Source of the DNA: Aphrocallistes beatrix | Lineage: Eukaryota; Porifera; Hexactinellida; Sceptrulophora; Aphrocallistidae | Direction: 5' to 3' | DNA length: 64,000 nt | Assembly (NCBI GenBank): GCA_963281255.1 | Contig: OY725490.1 | Location: 1,612,001-1,676,000 of the forward strand | Part shown: one piece after another, positions 12,730 through 25,902 of the stretch | Position numbering within the stretch: the stretch's first letter is position 1 | How the letters are laid out: each line of letters begins with the position of its first letter | The notes under the pieces: model-generated | Databases searched by the model: none | Told to the model about the DNA's origin: nothing | Seen by the model: the letters and a program-made list of their open reading frames with translations, nothing else | Translations under genes and position numbers: made by a program

Positions 12730-15700
12730 ATGCTCGTATATATTTATGGGATGCTCTTATACAGTTTGTTCATTCAATCTCAAAGTGAGTTCTCATTCAT
12801 TCTTTTGAAACATCATAACTACCAAATTTCAACCTCATTCCCGTCCAAAAGTGGAATTTCATAACAATTTTTCATTTTGACCTCTACACCGTGATTTACC
12901 ACAAATACTATTAATAGTATCAGTGGAAATTCAAAATATTCCTGTATGCACATTTAGTCTAATGAATAATTCCACTACATGAAATAGGAGGAGACCTCGA
13001 CTCTATAAATCTGAATAATTATAGAACTGACGCATAATTCTGTTTCTTGTACCAGGTAGTTCCATACTGCAGACTCCCACTGGCGCCTGTTTTGGAGACG
13101 AGATCGTTGTTCAGTGTAACCTGACTGTTCCAGATTCTATCAACAACAATTTCGTTTCGATTATAACCAACTTCATTGTCGGTAGTAGTGATGCTAGCAT
13201 CTCAGACACTGACATAAACTCTCTAACCTCCGTCCATGGAGGTATCAGCCTGACTCGATTGACTGCTTCAGCTGATGGTGGTACCATGAAGGTTGTGAGA
13301 GGAACCGTCACTCTTCTCTCGTACACTAACTCTGATGCAGGTCTCCGTCTAGGATGTACACATCAGTATTTCCTTACTGGTACATCTGGTCCTCGAGATA
13401 CTGAGACCATTACGACCCAGATACGACCTGCTGGTATGATATCTTTTGATTAATTTTATAACAATTTTGTCACTTTAATTAATTGATTAATTAGTAATGT
13501 CATGGCCTACTCAAATTAGGCCTCACAGTCGAATACAATTTAGACCAGGTTCCAAATTTCTAGGTCTCCCTTCCATCAGTTCTCCCAATGCAACCATTCA
13601 GAACTTGAACCCTTCTACTTGTGAAGGAACTCTCAGATTCAATCTAGCTGCTACGTCTGACAGAGACATAACCAGTTACTCCATCTTATTCAATGGTAGC
13701 AGTATAGCATCTAATCTACCGTCTTCTGACACAGAGTTTACACACAACACTCAATTCCTACTCAACACTAACTATCCAACTTCTATCATAGCTACTAACT
13801 GTGCTGGTAACTCTAATGATGGAGATGCTAGTGTACGAGTTAATGGTGAGACATTATTAAACTGAAACGAAATGTCAGTGCTCAGCGATTAATATATATT
13901 CCCTCTATTTAGGATACATACAGTCAGATATATCGTGTGCTCAATACGATCATGTGACTGGTGCACTTAAAATCGAGTGGGTAAGTTTGCTGGCTACTTG
14001 CTTCACTCTATGTGTAGTTATTTTTAGAACAACTAGCTCATAGTATAGGAGATGTCCTTAGGTCATGATTAGTGTATTCATACTTCTTCCCATCCTTTAA
14101 GACACTGAATGGAGATTAACTATCTGTCTGTCGACATTTTTATTTTCTTGCTTAAAATTTTCATATTAAATTTATTTAATCAAAGTATACGGTTAAAAAA
14201 CTGTTTTTCTCTATATTTGTTCATACACAAATAAGACCATTTATTGCTAGCTCTCTATTCTCAGACTCTAAACACTCCTTCACAACCAACTGGAGTTTCA
14301 GGAATTAACATTACTTATTCAGTTCGTGTAACATATTCTCATAGTAACGGAACAGTCACATACTTATTCACTGACACTTCTAACTTCAATCTTATTTATA
14401 CTGTAACGACATATGATGTACCTTTGACTCCTCACAACTTCACTAATCCTCAGGGAGTGGAGACTAACATAACAGCTCATGTACGAATACTACAGCAGTG
14501 TGGACAGGATTTGGTTGGAACAGAACTTAGCTGTAGTCTTAGATCAGGTATTATATAATCAAAGTGATATTTTTTACTACGTTACCAGTATTCAGATTAC
14601 TACTGAGTATACGGTATTATATATTTATAGTCAAATAGACCATAATATGTAAATCCATGCACTAATACGATTTTTACTGGAAGCGATAAGTTAGGGTATG
14701 TATGTCCAGAATTAGGCAGTGACACTCCGGCACCCTTGAACAATTTTAAATATCTACTAAAACCTGGATTTCTGCAAAAGCAAAAAATAAAGTTTTTTTC
14801 AGATAAGATGCGGTCAAATTATTTTTATGTAATTTCCTGACCAAAAGAAATTCAATGTTTCGGTAATTCTTAAGATAAGAATCTCTTCTAGTTTCTTCTC
14901 CTCCTGATATTCCCACTCCTTCTACTGTCCCATCAAGTTCTATTCCTCCATCTTCTAGTTCAAGTAATATTTACTTTTTTGAATTTGAGAAATTTTTCTG
15001 CAACTTGAATAGTAAACAATTCAATTTTTCGCTTTATAATTTTTTTTATTTTTGATGTTAAACTAAACATTTAGTCGAAAATATAAAGATTAGAAAACAA
15101 AATTAAAGCTAGAATCTGTGTTTATGAAAAAAGGTTGTATTACATTGTGAAAGCTCGGACGATTATTAATGCCATCACAGCTGATAATTTGTGATTGTAT
15201 GCCTGCTGGTCTTTATATTTAACTCTTTACGTTTATTATTTCATTTAGTATCAATTCCAATATCTCCAACTTCAGTTGCTACGAATAATCCTACTAATAT
15301 AAGTCCTCCTATCAGTTCTACTACTAGTCCTCCTAATCCTCCTGCTGCAGGACTTAATCCAGGTTGATTTGACATTTTATTAAAAACAAATGGATCATTT
15401 GTTAATTAGTAAACAAGTTTGCTTCGCTTGCTTGCGCTGTGCAGCTAAATATTCGGAATCTACTTCTATAAAACTCCAGGTCAACCATTGAGATTGAGAG
15501 CTAGTCTGTAGCAGATTTTTCAAATCTGTTAAAAGGCGTGAAAATATACACATACGTAATATTTGTATTGCTTAACTGTAGAATGTCCAGTATTTATATG
15601 GCTTCAGTGCCTTAGAAAATGACTGGGAGACATCCGCAAAATCGGGGACACTGTGTCCCCTGTGGGCATTCTACGGTTAAATAGTAATGGGTTGAGAATT

Positions 15701-18397
15701 CCGGATGTTGGCAGGAGATAGATTAGTCGTTCTAATAATTCCTAGCACAAGCATTCATTGTTTGCTCTTCTAGCTATCATTGGAGGTGCAGTAGGAGGAA
15801 TAATAACAATACTCTTAATCCTGTTTATTCTGTTGCTAAGCTTATTCGGGTGCATTTATTTGTCAAAAAAAACAAACAAAGGTCAGTTCTATAGAAATAT
15901 TATTTTATTCATTTATTATGTATAAATTGAATTTATATTTCCTCTGTATTTAGATACTTCACAAAATCACAAACCATCTGACAAAATGAATCTTGGAGAG
16001 TAAGTTCAGTAGATAGAGTCTGCACTGATTCTAGTTAAATATTTTTGATCCTTATTTTTCATTGAAATAAACAAAACAGAATTTAACATTTTCAGTTTTC
16101 AAATTGATTATTTAACTGTAGAATGCCCAGCATTTATATGGTTTCGCACTTTTATGGCTTCAGTGCCATAGAAAATGGCTGGGAGACATCCGCGATATCG
16201 GGGACACTGTGTCCCCTCTGGGCATTCTACGGTTAAACCACGAATATACAGATATATTCTCAGAATTTCACAATAATTTCGCACAAAAGTGGTTTGAATC
16301 CTTAAATACGATTCTATTTATAGCATTTATTCGTATTTTTATATCTTCCCATTAAAATGACTCAACTGAAATGAGTCAGCAAAATCCATTGTCCATCGAT
16401 GGGATTTATAGAAGACAAGCACGCTTCGCTTGCTTGCGCTGCGCGGCTTGCGGACACTACGTGTCCGCAGAGTCGCCCTACGGGCCCCTGGAGTCTCTAA
16501 TTCAAACATATTTTGGAATTTTTTTCCATTAAATAAATATTGTTAACAAAGGTCGACGAATAATTTCTCACATGGGTCCGAAAATATAATATTCAAAATC
16601 TACAGCACTAAAACCCCCATGTCAACCGTTGGAAGCTAGTTTCTCGCTTATTTTTGTCATTTGTATACTTTATGTATCTATTGTAAACAAAAGTAAACAA
16701 ATAATTTATCATATACATCTGAAAATATGATATTCGAAATCTACACCCCTGAAAACCCCATGTCACCCATTGGAAGCTAGTCTCTAGCATTATTTTCAAA
16801 ATTCATCAAATGGTGTGAAAATATGTATATAAAGGTGTGAAAATATGCAGATAATATTTTTTATAGCCATACACTATAATACATTTAAGATATCAAACAT
16901 AAGTTGTGGCTTTGAAGTATTAATAACAATGACGATCTATTTATTGTAGTGTCGTACTTGTACAATGATTTCTATTGTGATTGTGTAGTCATTTATTTTG
17001 TATAGAAAAGGTGCGAAAAATTGTTTTCCATTTTTTTTGCTGATGTGTGAAAATTTCGCTTAGATCTTAGAACTTAATCGTAGTAATACCATTTGACACC
17101 TACATGCAAATTTTCATATCTCTACGACTTTCCAATTCTTCAATCAATTCGGACAAACGAACAAACAAAACAAAAAAGATCCTAGCATTTTAATATATAA
17201 GATTTGTATTTTACGTTTTACTTGGGTCGTCTTCTTATTTGATATAACTTAATTTGTCAGTTAGAATCCTCGTAGAAAGAATAGACAATTAGTCACACTT
17301 GCCCCGAATGTTATTTGAGGATATCAGTATGTTCGAATATTCAGAAACTTAGTTTATTGCTATTCTTCCAGAATGATTGAAAACTTCATTTTCTAGGTTC
17401 GGAAGAAGATACGAAGGAAGAGTAAGCTAAGTTGACTAATTCATGAAAAATGGCAAAGAATTATGAATTATTCGAATAATTCATAATTCAAGCATGAATT
17501 AGTCAATCATAAGCGAACCAGCTGCTGTCAGCATTGACTGCCGCAGGATCGGAGGAATCTGCACAATAGTTCTACGCAGCTGCTGACACGACTCGCGCGA
17601 TGGGAGACGGAAGTCTCGGTCTGAAGTTGACTAATTCATGATTAATGAATAATTCGAATAATTTATAATTCAGGAATTATAAATTATTCGAATAATTCAG
17701 AATCCTGTAAAATGAATTATTCGAAAATCTATTCATATAATTTATCATATTTCCTTGTAAAAAACTTTCAATTTTGAATAATCCTTCTCAGGCTTGATGA
17801 ATTATGAATTATTCGAATTATTCATGAATTCGTGAATTAGTCAACTTAGAGAGTAAGTAATAATACTATATACGTATCTTACTAAGTATTTTGATGGAGA
17901 GTTTAAGACATAGTTTTTCCACTATATTTGCTCTTCTCTTTGACTGAATTTATGAGTTCTCTCTTTTGTCTAGACTGAAGTTGGACCAGGTAACAAATAT
18001 AAATAGAAAATGTTCTGGAACAATTACCCTATTGTCCCAATCAAAATTGGATAAAAATAGAATTTCACATCTGTGAATAATTTTTTTCCAATAACTGATG
18101 CGAAATTAGTTAAATGTTGATTGTTTCCCTCTCAAATCTGACTTTAAATATTCATACATGCTGTACACACATGTTACCTAGAATATCTATATATAATAAT
18201 CTCCAGATACAAATTTATAGAATACTATTGTGATATATTCTGTCAACTTCATTTCGGAAATTTTGACGCAATCTTTCGAGAATTCTATGATTAATTATTA
18301 ATTATTCTTTCCTTAGCCTAAGTCGCAAACATTGTATGCAGAGGTTTTTGTCTGTTTGGTCTGTGTTAAGGATGTTTTATCTCGTATAGTATTGTGA
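12730..18397 (+). CDS. receptor R2: Ig-like/FN3 type I membrane protein, truncated switch-motif tail
   Basis: Exons: A 12730-12784 (leader MLVYIYGMLLYSLF), B 13056-13433 (Ig-like, 126 residues, cysteines in ACFGD, VQCNL and LGCTH), C 13564-13845, D 13913-13980, E 14265-14547, F 14892-14963, G 15249-15362 (stalk), H 15774-15881 (TM), K 17397-17421, L 17974-17989, M 18317-18397 (stop TGA). The total is 1482 nt, 493 residues, with phases matching at every join. The tail keeps TLYAEV, a TxYxxV motif, then runs into unrelated residues because about 85 bp of the M exon present in R4 is missing. An unused-looking exon I lies at 15954-15999, with no exon J nearby. An AATAAA follows about 50 bases after the stop. 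Exon I could instead splice to exon J at 27341, giving 559 residues. Confidence 0.75.
15576..15676. mobile_element. TTAA-flanked MITE, 101 bp
   Basis: Inverted ends CTGTAGAATG...CATTCTACGG between TTAA duplications (15572-15575, 15677-15680), the signature of piggyBac-type insertion. Lies in the R2 intron before the TM exon. Confidence 0.65.
15954..15999 (+). CDS. R2 alternative juxtamembrane exon I
   Basis: Intact 46-nt exon, phase 1 in and phase 2 out, with TTAG acceptor and GTAAGT donor; encodes about 15 residues beginning DTSQNHKPSDK. It cannot be combined with exon K in frame, so it would need a J exon, the nearest being 27341. Confidence 0.55.
16116..16232. mobile_element. TTAA-flanked MITE, second copy, 117 bp
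   Basis: Ends CTGTAGAATGCCCAG and CTGGGCATTCTACGG, TTAA on both sides (16112-16115, 16233-16236). It sits in sequence matching the R1 I-J intron, where R2 alignment to the J exon stops. Confidence 0.65.
16416..17202 (-). mobile_element. Helitron-like element, family I
   Basis: On the minus strand TCTTATATATTAAAATGCTAGG...CGTGCTTG, flanked by A and T without duplication. Lies in the R2 intron between I and K. Confidence 0.6.
17427..17849. mobile_element. hAT-like inverted-repeat element duplicating a splice donor
   Basis: Ends CTAAGTTGAC and GTCAACTTAG, internal repeats of TGAATTATTCGAATAATTCA, and 8-bp duplications AGAGTAAG at 17419-17426 and 17850-17857. The duplicated bases include the GTAAG donor of R2 exon K. 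Confidence 0.65.
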
Positions 18398-20680
18398 TGA
18401 GTTGTGAATTTGATAACAAACGTTCTTATTTTAACAGTTTTATTGATATAATAAACTTTGGTAATATATTTATCAATTTTATAATGAAAGTCTTCATAGA
18501 CAGTTCCATTGTGAAGTAGCATGCAGTATTTAACTAGAGGGCTTATAGGAAATGTTAAGAATGCTTATTTGGTACTTTGACCATGCTTATTTGGTACGTA
18601 AGCATGCTCAACACTTGAATTTAAAGTGAAATATGTTTTGAGATAATTCTTCTCAAGTTTGCTGATTTATGAATTATTCGAAATATTCGAATACAGTACA
18701 CCCTCGCCAATCCGAACCTTCGCTAATCCGAACACTTCATTCTTAAGTTCCTTAATTGGAGGTTTACTGTGGTTAACTTAGAATACTGATTCAATTGATT
18801 ACTAAGAAGGTAATTACACTCATTGCGTTCGTTGTGAGAACATTTCAACTGCTTATAGGTATGTTTCTTTGCTAATAGATTTATTCATGTATGCCTTGAA
18901 GGCGATATCAGTGTGAGTTCTATTATCATGTACAAAAGAGTAATTAATAATTTGCATTATAGTAATATTGATCACATAAAAAGCCATCAGTGGACAACTA
19001 AATTGACTCAAAATACCTGAATTCTGCTTTAAAATCAAGGAATTATCTAGGGATCCGATTTGAATAATAAGTATGTGATTACTACCTTATATTTAGTTTG
19101 AACCAAGGTTGAAACCGCTTCAACCAAATACCAATTTAACCAAATAATATTCAGGCCAAATAATTTGGTTAACCGAATAATGGTCAGACCAAATAATGGT
19201 CAGACCAAATAATTTGGTTAACCGAATAATGGTCAGACCAAATAATGGTCAGACCAAATAATTTGGTTAACCGAATAATGGTCAAACCGAATAATATGGT
19301 TAATCAAATAATACTTGATTACATTTTTGCATAAATGTTTATATTTTATATAAATATTTATACAAAAATATATTCAAGTATAAGTACGCCTATTAGATTT
19401 ATTTGTGTTCGGACCATCTCATGTAAGAACATGCGATTGTGTTGGGAAAGCATGCAAATTATTTGTTTGACCAAATATTCGGTTGACCAAATTATTTGGT
19501 TGACCAAATATTCGGTTGACCAAATATTCGGTTGACCAAATATTCGGTTGACCAAATTATTCGGTTGACCAAATTATTTGGTTCTCAACCGAATACCAAA
19601 TAATGATATTTGGTTACAAACCAAATATCAATTATTTGCAAATAATATTTGGTTAAACCGAATAATCAACTATTCGGTTTCAACCTTGGTTTGAACTCAC
19701 ATTAAGACTTCCTCATTAGTTCTGAATAGCTGCTATTGAGAAGTGAAATTACGATCGGAATACCATTGAACTAGAACTGTCATTTGAAACACGATTACAG
19801 TTTTTTTAAATCGATTTTCAGTCCTGATTTAAATTACAATGTTAATTTCATTTAAACTTAATTATTTTTGAAACAATGATTAATTATGAATCAGACTATT
19901 AATATCTTAGTAAATTGAGTAGTAATTTGATCTTGTTATGTTGCTTTAGGTTATAGGTTAAATGGACCAATAATTCCTTTGCATTTGTAGCCTATTTAGA
20001 CATTGCTGGATCAGTTTATGAATAGTCGTTTCCACATATAGAAATATACACAATATAATGATCTATGATATTAACTGCACTAAAAACCAAATGTAAGAAA
20101 AATCCGGTGGCAGAAAAAATCGCTTTCAACAGTCGATTAGTAGAGCACAGCACCACTTTAAGGTGGTTATCCAGAAAAATCCCCAAATTTAATAGAAATT
20201 GTATCTTGACACTTGGATTAATTATAAAGCTGCAGAAATTGTATCGGTGAAGCTTATAATACTACATTGAGTATTGCTAACAATTTAACATGCATATACT
20301 AATACGTATTTCTAATGAATATCAGTCAACTCGTACTACAAACCAACTCGTAATAGTAAATATGCATCGCTAATACCTCATTCAACACGATTAGATGACA
20401 GCAAATACAAAAGTTACTCATAAAAATCCGTTATAGATGAAGATATTGGGAGCAGTGCTTTCAGAAGTTTGTCACTACACTAAACGATACTCAAAAAGCT
20501 TCATATCGAATTTACATACGTACATAAGTATATAGCATATTACAGTATACTTTTATCACACGCTAATCTCTTGCGTAAAAGAGTGTAATAATATAAAGCA
20601 AGCTAACCTATTTAGCTACCTATTTAGCTTATTTCAAAACACAATTAGTCTGTAAACAAATAAGAGTAGCTAAGGTTATT
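18398..20680. other. 3' flank of R2 and intergenic DNA
   Basis: R2 3' UTR, then AT-rich sequence with a partial TA-element end near 18693 and the large element at 19099-19694. No gene is seen. Confidence 0.45.
19099..19694. mobile_element. inverted-repeat element with internal TTGACCAAATA satellite
   Basis: Termini GAACCAAGGTTGAAACCG and CGGTTTCAACCTTGGTTTG are inverted. Both arms hold short arrays: CAGACCAAATAATGGT on the left and CGGTTGACCAAATATT on the right. Confidence 0.6.
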
Positions 20681-21747
20681 CTAATTTAAGGACCAGTTTT
20701 GGAAGAAATGAGAATACTTCCTGATAGGGTGTTTAGGGGGGTGAGTGAAGCAGTAAGTGCGGGATATATCTTCGCAGTAAGAGAGAGGGTTATCGAAAAA
20801 TTCTTGAATCATTTGTTCATTAGTAAACTTGTTAGGAATGTCTTGAACAACTTCTGTAATTATGCTTTTCCACACCTCCACTACTTCTTTCCCTAATCTG
20901 GGATAATCTCTATGCACAGAGTTAAGTAGATCTACTGGAGTGAACATCACTGCATGCCCACGGAACATCAATTCAACTTTAACAATCTGGTGTCTCTGAC
21001 TAATTGTCCAATCTAGCGAATCGTAAAATGTTGTATAAGGAAGTAGAGCTGGTGCAGCGTCTCGATGGTATGCATTAAGCATCGCATCGAAATGGACAAC
21101 TGTGAGGTACAAGGGCATTGTATTCCCAATGACTGTGCGATTGGGAGTAGAGATTCACTCGAATTGATATGTGGAGAACATATCCTTTGATATGATTGGA
21201 TGGAATCATCAGAGTTGTGGTGATCTCTGTAATTTAGCACTCCAACTGCTGGCTCATGGTTAATGAGGAAATGTTCGAAAGAACGCAATGGTGGAATCGA
21301 TTTCATTTCAGGAGGTGCATACTTCTCATTATAAGATATTTGAACATCATCATCCAAGAGGATATAATAAAGATAGTTAATATTTCTTGATCGTGCTACT
21401 TTGTACAGAGTGTTCCTACCTTCGTTCAGACTGGTGTTTGTCTTTGAATAGATGTGTTCCACATGACTCGGAGCTGAATCCAAACACTTTTCTTTGTAAC
21501 TAAGAACTATCACATCACACATGCATTCATCAGGATTGCCGAATAATTCATTTCTCTTTAATTCTTCTGGAATGCATTGTTCGGTCTGCACCAGATAAAC
21601 AAATAACTTTTTAGATGCCAAGGCTTTAGAATCAAAAGTTATTGTGACTCGTTTGTCATCATATCGAAATACCCACGCAAGCAATAATACAAGAGACGTT
21701 ATTGCCAAAGCGATGAGGACTTTCCTGATTTCCTGTAAGTATTTCAT
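20681..21747 (-). pseudogene. type II membrane protein, glycosyltransferase-like, frameshifted
   Basis: Intronless frame on the minus strand, about 355 residues in two overlapping frames. The first frame starts at 21747 with a short cytoplasmic end (MKYLQEIRKV), a membrane segment at residues 11-28, then a lumenal region with cysteines and a DDD motif (YYILLDDDVQ, Asp 132-134). The second frame ends at 20681 and includes FDAMLNAYHRDAAP and SVHRDYPR. The switch must lie near 21130-21160, where frame one reads NSSE and frame two reads STPNRT. A membrane anchor plus DDD is typical of Golgi glycosyltransferases, but no named family is recognised. It could be a pseudogene, a sequencing error or an undetected variant. 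It lies between R2 and the orphan tail cassette on the opposite strand. Confidence 0.55.
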
Positions 21748-22040
21748 TTTGTATTAATTCTATTAAACGAATAAATTTCTCAGCACTACGACTCCGGCCA
21801 TAGCACCCTTTATATAAACTCTGTAGCTGAGATTTCAACTTCCGTACGACTATAAGTTTGAATAGAATTAGAAATACGATGTAGCGCATATACAGTTGAA
21901 CTTACAGTCTGTTCCGTAGAAAACTGGAATTCTATTAAGAATGTAATACAATGAATTTATAATTGATATTATAAGCCTTAATGAATTTGCTCAATCTTAA
22001 TTCTATCTATATAAATACTGTAGCATGATGCCTGAAGAAA

Positions 22041-22586
22041 TTGGAGTATACGAAACCATGCCTCATCACTGTGCCATTGTTATCAGAAACGAATCGCCTC
22101 AAACGAATCCATTGGGCTCAGGAACACATCGACAAAGATTGGCAACATGCAATGTTTACCGATGAAGCCTCGATCTGGGTATCGCGGGGTAGAATTAGGA
22201 CCAAAGGGGATTCAGTCAGACACACTACAACGGTCAAGCACACCCAGAAAATCAATATTTGGGCAGTGTTTTCTTCTATAAGAACGTTCCCACTGTGTAT
22301 TTTCGATGAGAATTTAACTGCTGTATTGTTTGTCAAGGTCCTAGAGGAGCATTTGTTAGAGCAGGCCAAGGTTTTTCACCAGGATGAATGGTTTATTGTG
22401 CAAGACAACGATCCGAAACACACTGCGAAGCATTTTAAGCCCTGTATGGCACAATTTATGGACAAAAATAGGATTGACTGGCCTAGTCCAACTCCAGACT
22501 TGAACCTTATTGAGAACTTATTCGCCTGGATCAAGTTAGAGCTAATCAAACGCAAACCAAAAACTAAAAAAGAGCAAATACAGTAG
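22041..22586 (+). mobile_element. Tc1/mariner transposase fragment
   Basis: About 180 residues of the DDE catalytic domain: FTDEAS (first Asp), VQDNDPKHTA (second Asp) and SPTPDLNLIEN (Glu). There are 35 residues between second Asp and Glu, one more than the usual Tc1 spacing, and NLIE replaces the usual NPIE. The N-terminal DNA-binding domain is absent and the C-terminus ends early at TAG, with related sequence beyond it. An inactive relic. Confidence 0.85.
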
Positions 22587-24291
22587 TTGAATTGACCAAT
22601 GTCTGGGCCGGGATAGATGGATTTTCTTACATTCCTATTGGAACTCAATGCCCAAAAGGTGTAATCTAGTGTTAGAAAACAGTGGTTATAAAATAAAATA
22701 TTGATAATGAATGGTTTTACTACACTTGTTTCGTAACCAACTTTCTTAATAATAACTAACCTTTGAATGCCATATACTTTATTGATTCCAGTTTTTCATG
22801 AGACTGTATGCACTAGTACCCAAACAAAAGTATTTGTAAACTATTATTTGCATTTAATACTGAAATGGGTCTATCCATGAAGATCGAGACACCGAAACGG
22901 TAAGTGATACAACTAATGGGATTTTAAGTTCTTTTCAATCTTGACTCTGACATATGCATCACTGTATTTGAAATGATTGTGGATATAGCCAATAGAGTAT
23001 GTACTTCTTTGAGTAAACGTGGCACTGTGAAATTAAAACCCTGCAATTTCATTGGCCAGTAGAGCGATGCTTTGCAAACATTTTCATTTGAGTCAATCAA
23101 ATTTTCAAGTTTAGAGAGTGATTCTAATTTGTTTATGTGGATTCAGTCAGGTATAATCCTATTAATCAATAAATTGCTTAGTATTCGGTTGAACTTTTAA
23201 TTACTACGAAAATTACTTAATCAATTCAAAGCTAAACTGAAATGCCAGAATTTTCGCTATCAACCTGTTATTTCTTGTAAAATGAATGCGAGATCATGGC
23301 TTAGAGCTCCGTATGTAGGTCATTGGAATGCTGAATGCTTTAGAGTTTTGGCGTAAAGGGGAATCAATCCTATCAAGAATATATACTCCATTTTGAAAGA
23401 TAGTGTCAGTCGAATGGGGAATGTTTGTAAAATCAGACCTCTGATTTTTCAAGTAAAAAGCCTGGGCCATGGCCTACTTAACTCAGGCCTCACAGTAGAA
23501 TGTGAAATTTGGACCAGGGATGCGATCGAAGCCGAACAATGGAATACCAAATTTTCAATATTTCGTGGTAATTTTAGTACATAATGATTTGAGTGATAGC
23601 CTTGAGCGTTCACATTTGATCTAACCCTCATTAATTTCTATTTTAAATGTCTCCATCATACTATACTATATTGAGTATTGAAGTGATATCATATATTTCA
23701 TTTAAATAATTGAAATAAGACAATACTACTACAATCACAATTAATAATGTATTAAAACAGTTTTACAATACATAAACTTTCTTTCGATCATTTTAGCGCT
23801 GTTGTTGTCTCCGATTAACAAATTGAGGGTTGAGTTACTGGCATGTGAGAAAGGTTGGCCGCGCTTACAGCTGAACTAAATAAAGAAAAATAAAGTTAAA
23901 CACATACTATATTAAAATATAAGGATATTAAGAGTTAAATTTTTTCAATTTACGTTTTTCAATTCCTCTACATACTACCATGGAATTATAATTTTTTACT
24001 TTATTAGCTATCATACAATTTCCTGAAACAAATAACAACCGACGTAGAATAGAGGAATATTGCAGGAAGGACATGTATTTTCCCAGACATCACAATCATT
24101 GCTATCTACTATTAAGTTTAAAGCAAGCTCGACTAGAATTTTCCTCGCTGGCCCTTCATGGTAACAGACGAACAATGCAGGACCATTTTTTCTGAAGGTT
24201 AGAGACCATGATAGCAAATACAGTTTTCGTAGGAATATCTGGACATATATTGGATCCTATAATTTTGCCTCCCTTGTATGATATACAGTAG
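22587..24291. other. intergenic, no gene seen
   Basis: AT-rich. A block at about 23466-23520 (ATGGCCTACTTAACTCAGGC) matches the R2 B-C intron near 13500-13550. Nothing else can be supported. Confidence 0.4.
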
Positions 24292-24379
24292 AACTCGATT
24301 AGTACGTGCCCCTCCGCGGAAAAAAGCACGTACAATCCGTAAGTATGTACGTACTAACCGAGTTGATATTACATAGGAA

Positions 24380-25026
24380 TCTTATCTTATATATTAAAAT
24401 GCTAGGATTTTTTTAATTTGTTTGTTTGTTTGTCCGAATTGATTGAAGAATTGGCAAGTCGTAGAGATGTGAAAATTGGCATGTAGGTGTCAAATGATGA
24501 ATCTACGATTAAGTTCTAAGATCTAAGCCAAATTTTCACACCTCTGCAAAAAAAATGGAAAACAATTTTTCACACCTTTTCTATACAATACCATGTACGG
24601 CTTCACTCTCACAATAGAAATCATTATACGACAATACTGTAGGCTGTAATTGTAATTAATACTTCAAAGCAATAAGTTTTATGAATGTCTCATTTATATA
24701 TTATAGTGTATGGCAGTTAAAAAGGTTATTTCTATATTTTCACACCTTTATATACATATTTTCACACGATTTGATAAATTTTGAAAATTATGCTAGAAAC
24801 TAGCTTCCAACGGGTGACATGGGGTTTTTAGGGGGTAGATTTCGAATATCATATTTTCGGATCCATATGAAAAATTATTCGTTGACCTTTGTTTACAATA
24901 TATATACTATATAAAGGAAAAAGATCCAAAGATAGTTTAGATTGAGTAACTCCAGGCGCCCGCAGGGCGACTCGCGGACACGCAGTGTCCACAAGCCGCG
25001 CAGCGCAAGCAAGCGAAGCGCGCTTG
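24380..25026 (+). mobile_element. Helitron-like element, family I
   Basis: TCTTATATATTAAAATGCTAGG after A, ending GCGCGCTTG before T. Contains the repeated ACTAGCTTCCAACGGGTGAC block and the GC-rich terminal hairpins. Confidence 0.6.
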
Positions 25027-25902
25027 TATATATTAAAATGCTAGGATAGGAAGTCATAGAGATATGAAAATTGGCATGTAGATGTCAAATGATATGACTA
25101 CGATTAAGTTCTAAGATCTAAGCGAAATTTTCACACCTCTGCAAAAAAAAATGGAAAACAATTTTTCACACCTTTTCTATACAAAATAATTGACTACAAC
25201 CTGAGTAAGTTTCGGCACACAATCCGCGTCCCATAAAGCTACTCTCTTATCCGCAGGGTTGAATACCGACTCATGGGAGCAGGGTAGGAACTGGACAGAG
25301 ATAGCTTCCAAGTGTTTCCTCAAGTTAGACTGTCACTCTCACACCTCGATGTATAAAAAAACAGATTATCATAATAGAAATCATTGTACTACGACACTAC
25401 AAAAGATCGTCATTTATTAATACTTCAAAGCCACAACTTATGTTTGATATCTTAAATGTATCATAAAGTATAGCAATAAAAAAGATTATGTGCATATTTT
25501 CACACCTTTATATACATATTTTCACACCATTTGACGAAATTTGAAAAATATGCTAGAGACTAGCTTCCAACGGGTGACATGGAGTTTTTAGGGGTGTAGA
25601 TTTCGAATATCATATTTTCAGATCGATATGATAAATTATTTGTTTACAATAGATACATAAAGTAAACAAATTACAAAAATAGGCTAGAGACTAGCTTCCA
25701 ACGGTTGACATGGGGGGTTTAGTGCGGTAGATTTCGAATATTATATTTTCGGATCCATTTGAGAAATTATTTGTTAACCTTTGTTTACAATACATATTTA
25801 TATAAAGGAATACACATTCTCAAAATAGGTTAGATTGGGTAATTCCAGGCGCCCGCAGGGCGATTCTGCGGACACGCAGCGCAAGCAAGCGAAGCGAGCT
25901 TG
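25027..25902 (+). mobile_element. second Helitron-like element in tandem
   Basis: Begins TATATATTAAAATGCTAGG directly after the previous element and ends GCGAGCTTG before T. It has two copies of the ACTAGCTTCCAACGG block. Confidence 0.55.
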
